From: Ancylostoma caninum
Taxonomy: Eukaryota; Nematoda; Chromadorea; Rhabditida; Ancylostomatidae
Assembly: GCA_037903475.1 (NCBI GenBank)
Contig: JBAJFG010000030.1
Location: 992,001-1,056,000, forward strand
Direction of reading: 5' to 3'
DNA: 64,000 nt
The translations under genes and the position numbers were made by a program. The notes beneath the pieces were generated by a model that saw only the letters and a program-made list of their open reading frames with translations, did no database searches and was not told the origin of the DNA. Of the stretch, positions 11,991-25,200 are shown one piece after another (the first letter of the stretch is position 1; each line of letters starts with the position of its first letter).

Positions 11991-13078
11991 TGATTCGGTC
12001 ACATGTATAATAGTAAGGCAAAAGCAGGCTAACAAAGCAGCTGCTACAAGAATTGCATAGTCTGTACCATATCCAACAACGCTAACCATCTTCGTTTTGT
12101 TCCATTATCGTTCCATGAATATCACCCCTGAAATTCCTGGAACATTCCATACAGCCAAGTGCACGACGACTGTAAGTAAATTGGCAACATACGTACCTCT
12201 CCGCAACCCCGCTCATCCCGCAAAAACCCTCTACTTGATCCCTTCATCCCGCAAATCCAGCTCATCTGGCGATGTCGCACCTCACGCTCCGCCCACTTGG
12301 TGTACGTCAGCACAGCGCACAGCCGGCTACCGCTCGCACCCTTGTCCTTTTGACCCCGCGCTGAGCGATGGCGGATCCCAGCCAGCAGTCGCCGGCACTA
12401 TGTGACATTTGCGCTCACTGCAGCTGCCCCTGTTCGTCGCCCCGTCGCCGGCATCGCAGGGCTTTTTTGCAGTGATCGATAATTTTTTCGGCTGTTTGTT
12501 CCGATGGGGCTATCTTCTACTCGCAGCTGATCGCTGAAGTTTATACTTTGGCTTTGTTTCGTGCAACTGGTTTCGTTTTTACGAGGATCAGATGTGTCTT
12601 ATGTGGGTTCCAATTGCTCCTATTTATCTACAGTAATTTATCACGTGGCTCGTCCTTCAATATTTTTCGGGAAGGTGTTCGCACGCAATGGGATTGTTCT
12701 ATTGCATGAAATGGCCTGGTGACTGCTTCTCGGGGATTTGCTTTTCTCAGGTTTCCCAAAACCTTACGTCACTTAATCTGTACCTTACAATGCTTATAAA
12801 TATTTAATCCTCTACGTTTTTCATATTTGGTTGCTTATTTGCGTGAAAAATGCACTTCTTCCAAGTTAGTCTAAGATTCTAAGCCTATTAGCGTTCAGGA
12901 AAGCTCAGAGAATAAGCCTTTTTGACCATATTCTTCCCGTTTTCACAAAAACAAGTGACCAAAGTAAATGAGAAGAAGAAATAAACAATAACAAACTACG
13001 TCCTATATGTAGCTGTATAGTTCTTACTTTGAGCTTACTTTAAATTTTACGAATTGTCACTTCAAAATGAGCCCTCAT
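11991..13078. other. intergenic, no gene recognised
   Basis: Includes a more G+C-rich patch (12,180-12,450) with overlapping open frames of about 60-100 codons that lack splice sites or recognisable motifs. Nothing else noted. Confidence 0.4.
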
Positions 13079-13401
13079 TTACCGGAACTTCTGACCAGGA
13101 AGTAGAACTCCGACAAAAAAGGACAGCAGGATTTTCTTCACGGATCCATCGCATTCACTGCGACGGCTTGCATCATATCTTTTGACATTGGCAGCTGTCA
13201 GTCGACCCTTCTGTTGCCATGCAGGATCACGTCCAGCACTTGTTCTAGTGCACTGATCAATGTAGTTAGTTCTGAAGATGATGGAAGGGGTTGTAGTGAC
13301 TTCTGGATTCTGGAATCCTGAAAAATCCACCGTGAATACAGTTCCTGGTGCTTCTTGGGCTTGCACTCACCAGGGACATGGACAGGAATCAGGAGCCGCA
13401 T
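13079..13401 (-). CDS. candidate small two-exon ORF or gene remnant, unknown
   Basis: Tentative. On the reverse strand, 13,401-13,371 (10 codons plus one base) ends at a GTGAGT donor; a 53-base intron ends in TTTTTCAG; 13,317-13,079 then reads through to TAA in matching phase, giving 89 residues. The second exon has protein-like codon use and encodes FQNPEVTTTPSIIF at its start and SECDGSVKKILLSFF near its end. I recognise no family. The upstream end is odd: the only ATG lies inside the terminus of a MITE (13,392-13,513), so the true 5' part was probably interrupted, or the gene starts elsewhere. A separate open frame on the same strand at 13,494-13,703 lies on the other side of that MITE and could be part of the same former gene. 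Confidence 0.3.
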
Positions 13402-13513
13402 GCATTGTTGAAATTACCCAGGGTAAACTGGCTAACATGGCCAAATTTACCCGTAGTTAACATGGGTCTCCCGCACGCTTATCCTGAGAGGTTCTAATGA
13501 TGCATCCAAGCCC
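13392..13513. mobile_element. palindromic MITE, ACCCAGGGTAA family, copy 4
   Basis: About 122 bp. Left end GGAGCCGCATGCATTGTTG then AAATTACCCAGGGTAAACTG; right end GGTTCTAATGATGCATCC. It shares GCCGCATGCAT with copy 5 at 15,948. It adjoins the donor-side exon of the candidate ORF at 13,079-13,401. No clear target duplication. Confidence 0.7.
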
Positions 13514-15947
13514 ATAAAGTGGGCATCAGTTTTTCCAATTTTGATGCGTGGAATACATAGTAACCATATAGTGCTTTACATGCTTGCTTTACATTTAATT
13601 CAATAATTCCTTCAGAAGCCTCCATTTCGACCGATTTTTTCCATGTTTTCGAACTGTCCATGACAGTAAAATCGGTACACTCGATCCTCTGCCCGCACCA
13701 CATCTTTTTTCTGTTCTCATTGCCTTCTCGTTATACTGGAGCATATATGTATGTATGTACATTATGTATATTATTATGTGCTCATCCATTCACACCCAGT
13801 TCTCGCAGAATTGCAGATTTTGTTTGCACTTTTCACATTTTCTCTCCTGATAACAGCCATCTTTCGAATTTTCCATAGAAGATCCATTCCTCAGAAGAAG
13901 GAGAAACAAGGCTGACCAGGAACAGCACACAATATTTGTCCGTCATCTTCATGAATACCTTCGTTGGTTCTCTGCCTGGCTGATGAATTTTGCTCTATCC
14001 TAGCTACATACTTATTTACTAGTCTAGCTATGATTACGCAAAAGCTCTAAAATCGAGTTTGCCACGAAAAAAGTTATTTCTGACCCGAGACCCTAGAAGT
14101 TTTGACGCATACCTTCGCTTATTCCTTATTTGTTATTGCTACTACACTTCAGAGTTGGCAGTTTAATTCTTTTTCAGTTTCTTTTTACACTCTTTTAATG
14201 AGGACGCATTGCGATTTTAGTGAGATTTTAGTGGAGCAACAGAGCAAAAAGGTCAATAACCTATTGTCTCACTTTTGTACATACCTAGCTGTGACATTTC
14301 GTAAATTGCCAGTTAAATTAAATTAAATTGAATTAAGTCACCTAATTTCACTGAATGATGTAGCTTTAACTAGTAACTGTTATCGCTGGGTCGCTGCTAA
14401 CAGAGGGTTTGGTTAGTTTTTTACATCAGAGTACATCGGTGACAGGATCAGGAGAGGAAGGGCAGGGACATTGAAGGAAAAACTGGCGTCCCTTCAGAGA
14501 AGAACATGTGCCAGAGATGAGGCTGGGACGGAGATTTTGGTTTCTGCGAATCGTAAAGTTTGCTAACCAGCCATAAATTGGGGAAATTTGCAAAAAATAG
14601 CCATTAATTGTAATTCAGTGGTCGTAATTTGTAATCGCGCACATCCGTGATATGCGGAAATTGTAGTAGAATTAGGGACGATGACAAATACAGAATCAGT
14701 CATTGAGTCTCAGTAAATCATAGCAGTTGCTGAAAGGAAACTATTGTAGATATAGGGATTTATACCGAAAATGAGCTGTTGTAATTTTTTTTCTGCTGCC
14801 TTATAAAACAATTTTGCAGAATTTTCAACGAATTCTCGGTGGTTAGGAAGGACACATGTTTATTTTTCTGCTAGGCTATTGTTTCACGCCTATGGTCGAT
14901 ATTGTTTTGATGACTAGTCCATCGGAATCGTTTGAAATTCGTTTGTTACCAGCCTATTGACGTGTTGAATCAGCAGCACGTGGCTCATTTTCTGTGGATT
15001 CGTCCACCCTCTCGCTACGAATCGCTTTAATGAGTACATTGCACTGGAATTTTGTCTCCTGCTTAGAACCTCAGTAGTTCATCTACTATCTCACATTCTC
15101 TCTCACATAGTTGATTGAGGTGCACACGGATTTATTCGTTATTTATTCCAGGGAATCCATAAGAAATAATCAGTTCCCAAGAAAGCGGAGCAACTAATTT
15201 TGGAGACTTCCTTCCTTCACCCATTCAAGGATTTTTTTGCTGATTACTGCCATAAGATTAAGACACTTTTCAATAGTGCGGAGCGATCCAGAGGGAGATG
15301 TTCGAGTGGTCAAGCTCTGCGATTTTCAACCCATCCACCTGACTAACCGAACAGCAGGACCCGAACCGCCTTTTCCCTGTTCGAAGACCTACATCCATTT
15401 TTGGAATACTAACACGTGGGTGAATAGGCAGAAAAATTAAAATTGGCGCAACACATTTGCAAGGCAATAGATTTACGTCAGTGGAAGTTTAAAATGCACT
15501 TTTTCCACGAAACTTTGCTCGTGCTGCAGCTATCGACTGTTTATTCCACCAGTCCAGATTCTCCCAAGACTTAGATGACATGTATTACGTTTGAAATATA
15601 AACAGTTTGAAACAAATGACTAGTGGCCAATAATATTATGTGTTTTTTAAACAAAAATGGGCTACGTAAGTTGATGCAGTTAAGTTTGGACGTCAGAGAC
15701 TTGGAAAAGTCAAAAATTCGGGAATTTTGTGGGACAAGAAGGACTGAGGATGACTTCACACAACTCAGTTACCTTGTCTTAAATTCTTTGGAAGAAGCAT
15801 TTGTTGGGATTTTGCACTGCATCCAGAGTCCAGCAACTCCGGAAATATTAAATCAGAATTCTTCCCATCACGGCGTGGCTGTCTATTTATTTATTTTTAT
15901 TTCATTTTAGTTATATAATACATTACATGGTTGCGCTCAATACCATG
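13514..15947. other. intergenic, no gene recognised
   Basis: An open reverse-strand frame at 13,494-13,703 (69 codons) is mentioned with the neighbouring candidate ORF. The rest, including 14,000-15,900, shows no splice-linked coding pattern and no repeat I could match. Confidence 0.4.
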
Positions 15948-16060
15948 GGCCGCATGCATCATTGTGGCTAAGCATGCTAACACTCTTCAAATTCACCAGT
16001 TCTTAACACAAGCGTCAACACGTTTACCCTGGTAACTTCAATGACATATCCAGGCCCAGA
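15948..16060. mobile_element. palindromic MITE, ACCCAGGGTAA family, copy 5
   Basis: About 113 bp. Left end GGGCCGCATGCATCATTG, inner inverted half AACACGTTTACCCTGGTAAC, right end TTCAATGACATATCCAGGCC. The left inner half is strongly diverged, the right half is well conserved. Noncoding. Confidence 0.7.
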
Positions 16061-19000
16061 AGTAGATAAAACATAAGCCTAGACAGGTAGAACAAAAAAA
16101 GAAGCTGAAGCTGAACAATAGACACCACCTCTTCATTAGAGTTTAGCGCAGGTGCTTGAGAAGGTCAAAGGAATTTCTCAATTTGTAAAAATGTGTACAA
16201 AGGTCTTAAAATTTAACCATTTGTGCATCCAAATATCTACATTCCACCTTAATTCAGCATAGTTTACCAATAAGTTCATTCGGTATTACCAGTGACTCAA
16301 TATGCGACTTATTTGGAATTTCTTTAATTTCGTGTTCGAACTATTCCTCTCAAATCTGTCTAGCACTGATCAAGCCGTTTCTTTCTTCAGAATATGTAGT
16401 CTAATAATCGCTTTTCCGGCATTAGTAACTTTGTGAGAATGTATGTACTAGTTATCAATCAACCGCGTATTGTAACGACATGGTTTGCACTGTTATCAAT
16501 TGGTGCTTGTCAGTCTGCATTTAAAACCTGGTACAATTTCTGCAGACTTGTCTGTTTATTTGATTTCTCGATTTCTTGGGTATTTTCAGCTTTTAAATTC
16601 AATTTGTATCAGGAATACGCGTTGCGGCGCACTTGTATGCATCGTATGAATCTAAAATCGTAGTTATCCATGCCTAGATTTTCATGAAAGTACTCAAAAA
16701 CCTTTGCAATACTAAATAACCCAGTAGTAAAGCAGAAATGACTAGTGCATCGGATTGTATCCATAGTCACGCTATGTGTGGTAGCTACAAACTGGGACAT
16801 AAATTTATTTATTTATTTATTTTTGCACCCTAGAATGCGCCATAATCAAAAGTTCGGAAGAAAATTGAACAGGGCAAACTCATGCAACAAAGCAAATGAG
16901 ACTCTATACAAAATGTTTCTCGTAGAGGCACAGAATTGTAAGAAGACCTGGAAAGGTTAATGCACTAGGTTACGACAACCTGGTCAATTTCAATCCCGCC
17001 TTAATAAATGAAAAAAATCGTCTGTTATACTTAATAGAGGTCAGGAATCTCACATTGACCTGGCCCAATAAAGTCTGCTAGCTACCTGTGAAAGGTGGGG
17101 AGGGGGAGGGGAGGAGGCTAAAGCTCATGTCAATGCTGTTCTTACGATGTTCACCCGTATAATAGTGGCTTGAGGACTAGTCCTTAGCTGACTAGTGCAA
17201 TGGACCGGGCAACTGCTTGAAAATTGCCGCTGAGAAGTGCAAAGCACATCGTTTCGTACTCCTTTCTCCTCACTCACTACCACCAGTACATCCTCCACGC
17301 GAGGTATCGCTGTCACATTCCTGCGTGCCATTTGCTGGTCTGCACCGAGTGATCCTCAGAAAAACGCGAAATGCAGCGCGTGGAATCTGCCGTTCTCACG
17401 TGCGCGGCAACGATCCGAGTGAGTAGAGCGTAGGAGCAAAGAGCGGTTTCACTCGTCCTGACCGACCGACCAGTCTGCACGACCTTCGCACGAGTTGATC
17501 ATCGCTCAACGCGCTGAAACGCCGAGCAATTATAGTAGGAGGTGAGCTAGGCGTGGTGTGGAATTGATCATCGGACCGCTTTTTGCCTACATTTAACCTC
17601 GTAGTAACCATGTGTTATGGATTTTTTTTCCGAATATTCGGTTTATCTATAGTAGGAAAAATTGGATGGGATAATTACTTGTGTACTTATTTAGATAACT
17701 AGTTGCTTGATGTTAAAACTGGCCCAGTCAAACCGGTCGAAATTTAGCCTCGATCGATATCCGAATCAATAATGATCAGCGAGTAAGACCCTAGGTCCTC
17801 TGCTGGATTTCGAGTGTGTCCCATATCTTCGAGCTTCTTACGTCGTCACCTCGTCCACTAAAGCTTTCTCATCGTTTGAATTTCGCGCCACGCGCGCCAT
17901 CCAGATTTTTGAAAAAGAAGTGTCGCAAAGGTTGCTATGTTTTATATATAGATTAGGACATACTTACATACATAAATACTTGCACACACAAAGGTTCGAT
18001 ACGTAAAAACATCTCATTTAGCCTGCGATGCAAATTTATTTATTTATTTATTTATTATTTATACACTCATGGTGCACCATCAAGAAAAAAAAATGCGAAA
18101 AGATCGAAGACAGAAACCCTAAAATAAACGAAAAACTCAATTACATGAGCCTACTTGCTATGCATTCTCTAAATCTAGGGCAACAATTTAGAAATAAGAC
18201 TGAACTTGCACTGAACTTCCAAAAGCCTCCTTAACATTTGTCACTTTCTTTGTTTTTCCTTTCCTCGTTCTGAGGGGTAGCATCGTGCCCCTAGCACAGT
18301 GTAGTGAAAAAAAAATACTTAGGACTTATTAATACATCATACATATTCAAAATAGGGAAATTCGGCTCCACATAGGAAGGAAATTCGGGTGCTTGGAAAA
18401 GAGACAGCAATACAACTCCGCATGAAGGATAGGAACGGCTGCGAGGCTTTCAGTTCCCAAAATTCCGGATTTTTCTAATTAGATCTGAAAATATTAATGA
18501 AATTAGTTGCACGATTTGAATCCTATTTGCTCTTAAGTGTATTTTTATTGAGACGCTTCAAATAACGAAAATTTCGAAATATTCGAATATTCGTTCGGAT
18601 ACCAATATACCATGTACTGCATAACCACCATCGAGGTATGTATTAGTGCAGAGCCGAACATCCACAATACCCATTACATTTTAAGTAATTCCTTTGAAAT
18701 AGGAAATTTTTCAAAATTTTTGAATATTTGTCAAATTCTATCGAAACACAAATAATCCGCTTACATATTCATGTTCCTGTCAATTTAATGTCAACAATCT
18801 CACAAGCTGTTCTACCTACCATTTATTCGTGGCAAACTGATATTTTTGTTATTTATAAATATTAGGTAGTAAGCCCCTCCCCAAGGCAAGTGATTTTCAC
18901 GGGGAAATTTCTCTTTCTTCGGATTTATTCCTAGCCCTAGCCTTGCTCCGTTATCGATTCTTCCCCGATTCTTTCCTGCCTTCACACCCAGAATATTTCC

Positions 19001-19267
19001 CTCTCCTAGAGCCATTACGGATTTATTGATCGGCGATGGTCTTTGAAGTTGGACGCATTCACTGAATGATTAAACACTCCGCACATTGTTTTTCCCATCG
19101 CACTCATCACATCCATATGTGCTGTTTATTGCTCTGTTTACCTCATTTTATATGCGTTTGCTATACGTGTTTGACAGCTTTATTGATTTATCGATTGATT
19201 CCAATCTCTTCAGGGTATCTCCGGTTCTTCTCGTATTTTTTCCATCCAATAAGAACCGAGAAGCAAA
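16061..19267. other. intergenic upstream of the SLC22-type gene
   Basis: Two TTTA microsatellites (16,803-16,823 and 18,032-18,056). Both are followed by a CACCC/CACCATC-like phrase, which suggests the same dispersed element, but the similarity soon fades. TATATATAGATTAGG at 17,946 matches the right end of the repeat at 42,927-43,886. A patch of higher G+C lies at 17,110-17,620. A TCTCTTCAG at 19,205-19,213 could be a spliced-leader acceptor 54 bases before the gene's ATG. Confidence 0.4.
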
Positions 19268-22200
19268 ATGCAGCTGTTTAAACCGGGTAAGTTCGTATGC
19301 AGCTTTTTAATTTGATTTGCTGTCTACTACTGTGAATAAAAAATGGTGTAGTTGCGTAATTAATAAGTTACAGTACCTCATGTGTACGTAGACTAGTAAT
19401 GTCCCACTGAGTACATAATGTAGAATCAACTCACAGATTATGTCTACTCTGCACGGATAAACAGCAATCATCGTCGCAAAGTGCTCTGTTTGCTACAGAA
19501 CCCGTGAGCTACCGTAAACCAAAATTCGTTGAAAGTGTGGGTCTGAAGGGTTTCTGTGCAACACTTTCGAAAAAATTAAGCTTCTTCGAAAAAAGAATGG
19601 GAAAAATTCTAAAAAAAAAGATTGGAAACTTGGAGCAACTTCCTTTCAGAAGATCTTACGAAGTCTCTGGTTTAAATAACCCAACTAATCAGAATTTTAG
19701 ATGAAATTTTTCACAAGCCACTCATTTTTTTAGCTTTTAACGATACCTCAACTATGATAAGTTATATGTGACAGTAGCTGGCTGCGAAAGGTCACTTGTG
19801 AAATTGCGTATTTTTCTGCGCTACCGTATCTCGCCTTGTAGACTTTTTGAAGAAAAGAAACGTAGAAAAATCCTGTTGTAACAAATGGATAACCACGGAA
19901 AGTTTGTTACAGTACTTTTCACTGATTCGGCGAGGTGAAATCAGTACTCTGGTCTTGAGTGGTGCAGAAAATAACAAAACACTGCAAATCACGTTTCATT
20001 GCGGACTTTTTTCAGCACAGTATCCAGTTATTCCCCGAAAAAGCATGGCTTACATTTAGTATAAAGCCACGTTTCTGTTTGGCGTTGGTTTAGTGTTCTG
20101 AAAAAAATCAATATCTATTTTTTGTACTGTTCGCGACTACATGAAGGACAGTTCCATGGGAAAACCGACTTTAACGTTAAGGCAATGTTTAGAGGAGAAA
20201 TGAAATATCTTTTATTCAAACATATTTTAGCCTGACTGTGGGCAACATAATATTGTTTGTTTCAGTTTTTAATTTTGCTCAATTTTTTTTGAAAAATTTT
20301 TAAAACTTTGGTCACTCAAAATTGCATAATATTATGCACAGCAGCTCAAGCAGCAGCGTCACCATTCTCCAACAAAATCAATATTATTGATTTTTTTCAG
20401 GTTATTACCGGTTCGATATTCTCATCTTGCTCACCTATCAGATGAATCACTTCTTTGGTGTTCAACAACTATTTCCGATTTTCCTCAATCACACTCCAAA
20501 AACCGTATGTCAAGGTGAGTGACGTCATTTCTGAAGTACGGTAGTAATAAATGTGTGCGCAACGGCGCCATGCACCACGTTTTTTCCTACGTTGCGGCGC
20601 GGTGATAAATGGCCGCTAAATAAAATATTGCTGTTGCGTCGTATACTTCTTTATACATTCCAGTAGCTGTTCATAGTTCACGGCAAGAGGGTTCTGTGAA
20701 GTGAAATTGAGGGATTTACATGGGGGAAGACTCGATTTATCGATTTTCATGTGGAAAAAAATCAATAAACAATGACTATGCCCTAACAACCATCATTCGT
20801 TCTTCTTTCCCCGAACAATTTAATTTTTTCTTCTCTAGGACACGTTTACACATGTTATATCATGTCCAAATACACGGGTTGAAGCTGCTTTGACGTGTTT
20901 TTTGTCGGCGTAGCATGCGGTTGAACCGCAGAACTGGCACTGCTCTTTCATCGGCATTGTCTAAATTCTCAAAAACATTAATTTTTAGTTGATAAATATT
21001 TAGAAATGAATAAACAAGCAATTGAAATAAATAAATAATGGAAACAAGGTGTATTTGTAAATCTGTAATTATTCTCTAGATACTCAACAGCACAGGTTAC
21101 AATCTAGAACGAATTATCGTAGCCTTACCGTTTTTTCTAAATGATTACCGTACCTTGAAAGCTGGCAAAAGGCCCGAGATGAAATTTCATGAATTTGTTT
21201 CATTTTTGAATACCCTCTGGAAAAACAGCGATAGGGCAAACGTTTCTCGACGCGAAATAGCTTGTGTTGAGTGAAATTGCAGTACTCTGGTACCGTAAAC
21301 GAAAGGCTCGTGAGACGTAGACACGTAGCAATTACTTGAATAATAGATGCTATATTTCATCTTTTTGCAGTGATGTAGACTACCTCACCTGACTCGTAAT
21401 CTAGCGGTAACAATATCCCCTACAATATCTTACAGTACCAGGATTGGTTGGCATTACAAGTCAATACCACGTTTGAACGTTGGGAAACATGAAAAATCAA
21501 TATACCCAAAAAATCGATATCACGACGGTAGTTTAAAAAAGCCATGTCATGTCCAGTTGGCTACACCTTTACAAACTGCCGGTCAATCTCCTGCCACTAT
21601 TCTGCCAATCGATCGATTTATTGATTTTTCTTCCAGGTGAACGATGCTACTATGTGCCGAAGAACAAATGCATGGAATGCCCAGACTGCCCGGACCTTTG
21701 TGCTAACGCTACTACTCCCTCTGCTAAGGTGAGATGGTTTCCTCGCAGACCTTATAGCGACCGATCATTCAACTATTCGATCATTCATCTCGAATTGCAC
21801 CAGCGATCATCGATTTTCATTTGGGGATTGCTTGAAACGGGAATTTTTTTCGTTTAATATTCAGGTTTTTCTGAAAATTCAGTATTTCTTCGGGAAAAAT
21901 TTTAAACCTTCGAATTCGAGGTTTCTCTAATCAACAAATCGATTTTCAGGCTGAATGCGTGAACAAGTACTCATTTGCTTACTACAAGTCTGCTGCCATG
22001 GAATTCAATATCTACTGTAAACCTGGATGGAAAGAGTGAGTTTTTCGATTTTATTGATTTTTTTCTACAGGAGTTGTGCTGAAAAATGTCGTTTACTCTA
22101 GTTTCCGTCCCGCTTTTGCCCAATACTTCGGCGTGTTGGTCGGAAATATCATCCTTGGATGGGTTGCCGATCAGATTGGACGCCGGAAGACCTACTTACT

Positions 22201-25200
22201 GTCGCTGTTCATTGGTATACCAGCCCTTGCACTATCTGGTAGGTTAAATGCCGAGAAATATAGCAAAATCCAGAGGTGCAGGCGATTATATGCTATATTA
22301 GCTTGAGGAATTCAAAAAATTACCTTCCACAGTTGCCATTAGCAGCAGAAACATGAATTTGGGAGGTTAATCGATTTATTGATTGGTGGTTTTGCAGCCG
22401 CATTCGACAGCATTCCTCTATTCTACTTACTGAGAGCGATTACTGGTATTGGAATTGCTGGTGAGTGGAGGGTTTTTAGTTACATTATCGTAATAAGTTA
22501 CAGTGTTCTAGCACATTCAATTTCACCTATTACGTCTTTTCGTAGGAATTAGGAGTATGGGATACTGTGGTTAATAGTTTCTTATGCCGCTAATAGCGCA
22601 GCATTTCAGGTACTCAAGTTGTCGGATGGGCGTATTTCTCCGAGTTAGTTTCATCTCATCAACGATTCAAGCTGAGAACGTTCAGTAACTGGGTGAGTGT
22701 CAGCCTCGTTACTATACTCCGCACCAAAAAACCAAAAATAATGCCCCAATCAATCAATAATTTATGGCCGTTTCAAAAATTTTAGTATTCGAGGGAGAGA
22801 AAACGAAACCCCCTTCTTCTTTTTCTCTACAGCTGTACTGCTTTCCATTTTTCGAATACAAATAGTTTCGACTTATTCGAAATCGAATTATCAGTCGTTA
22901 TTCGACTCCCACCAAAGCGTACTTACTCTCCACCACTCATTGTTTTCAAGGGGTGGGGGGGGGGGGACAAGCATTCGCCTTGTTCTTTGGATAGTAGCGC
23001 ACGTAAATGTGGTGTACGCCAAAACTACCCTTGATGAGGCCGATTTATACCAGATGCGTGCGTCAGTCGCGCATCGGACGCGCGCATGCATTTCCGAGGG
23101 ATTTTCGATAAAGATCAGTCCATTAGTCAACGGAAATATCGCGTGGAAGTCAAAGTGTGCGTCTCGCATGCGTGTGGTCTGCGTCAGAGCTGCGTATGTC
23201 AACAAATCTTTATCATACAAAGACAGATTTGAGATGATGCAACTGCGACTGCGACTGACACAGTCGTTGCGCAGGCGAGGCGCACGTGTTTGCGACGTCT
23301 TGGCTAACCGTAATAACATCACGGAGTTCCCAAAGTTCCCAATCGTGGTATATATGCAGGGTTGAGCGGTCTTCATGGGGAATCCTCTGCGTAATAGTGT
23401 GTGCGTATGACGCGCGTAACGCACGCATTCAGGACAAATCGCCATTTGAAATATGTAGCGAGTTATTTCTTGATCGCAACACGAGCATCTGTCACTGATC
23501 TTGACGGATTCATGGCTATGAGAACATTAAAATTCCAGTGATACACACCCGTATTTTGTGCACTGAGAGAGTATTGTCCGTTTCTGCTCCTGCACTTCAC
23601 CACCGTCACTTTTTCAGGCTAACGGTCGTATTATGCTGACGTTGGTGTGTCTTTTCGCCGGTGAATGGCGTCTATCATCGTATCTGTCCGCTGCAATCTC
23701 ATGCATCAAGCTATGTGTTGTGATGTTTATACTGCCTGAGAGTCATATTTGGCTTAGGAAGAAGGTAAGAAGAACGTTCCATTCAATATCATTTTTCAAT
23801 GGACGAGGATTTTTGTTTTTTTTTTGTACTAAAGACCTGTAAAATTATCGAACAATCAAATTTGAACGAATTTTTAGGGACGCTTCGCTGAAAGTGAGGA
23901 ATGTCGTAAGCGTATCGCCAAAATATCTGGAATGGAGTTTGAACCAAGTAAGTGCTTCTTTGCAGATTTATAGATCCTCCAATAAAGATACTTATTGAAT
24001 TTTTGCAAAGTTAGAATTTCCTGGCACAGTTCTGTAAGATGTTTTCCACCTAATTGGATTGTTTTCAGTGGAACCACCTGAGGATAAGGGTGAAATTAAG
24101 ACGCCGGAAAAATCAGTCAGCCTCCTTGACGTGTTCAAGGACACTACGCTGCGAAGAAATTTGCTCGTTCTGTGGATGATGTGAGTCTTGTACTGCGTTT
24201 GTCGCCCCAACTCCTGCTCCTCCACCCCTACGACGTATAACGGTTATTAGAGGAACGGAAGTTTTTTTGGCATTTTGTTTTTTCTTGCGAATTTTGAAAA
24301 TGGGATTATCGAGGATTCCGGTCTAGTCATCTTATATTTAGTTCGATAGTTGCGAGCTACTTTCATTTCATCTATGATGGCCTAAAAATTACTATTTTTT
24401 GGACAACTAACAAAAATCAATGGTAAAAAGCTTTAAAAAATTAAAAAATTAAAATCGAAAAGTAGAGAAAGTAGCCAACACGGATCGTATCTCACCTACT
24501 ATTTCTGTGCTCCCCTGCGCCCACATTGGCGGACAACTGCCACAACTCGTAAAAATTGGAAAAATGGTCATCCAGCACATCTTCGCTCGTGTTTTAAACA
24601 GCTCATCAGGTTCTCCGGTGCTCTTAAGTGTTTCTTATATCCACCCACTGTTTATCTGCGCCTTCATTATTGGACAACTGACACAACCCACAAAAATTAT
24701 GAAGGATTTATAGACAAGCTTTGATCTTTTATTTTGTCGAACACTCATATTTCACGTAACATGTGCGCACATTACAGTAGATCCAGAAAACTAAATGTTT
24801 CATTTGGCCGGACAACTGACACAAATCGAGAACGTCTTTGCTTGATGGTGCACGAATGCAAAGTCTTTCCATATGCGATGATTTTGACGCGACAAAAACA
24901 AGAATTTTGAATTTCATTGATTTTCGAACCCTTATTTCGCATATTTATGATTTCGTATTGTTTTTTCACACAGTAATGCCTGAAACCCCATATACACGTG
25001 TTTGAAGGAGCGAGTTTCCTTGCAAGGTGCTCAGGTTCCAGCATTTCAGTACAATTTATTGATTTGTGAATCTTGTTCAAGCGGCAAAATCCTAAAAACA
25101 AGCACTTGTAAGTGGAAGTGTCAATATTTGCATAGAATCACTAGCCAGAGTCAAGTCAACTATCACAATAATGCCAGGGATTTTTGCTCCCTCCGGAAAA

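Noticed and set aside
22891..23445. 184-codon reverse-strand frame inside intron 7
   Set aside because: It spans the G+C-rich MITE, and equally long frames run on the other strand; no splice context.
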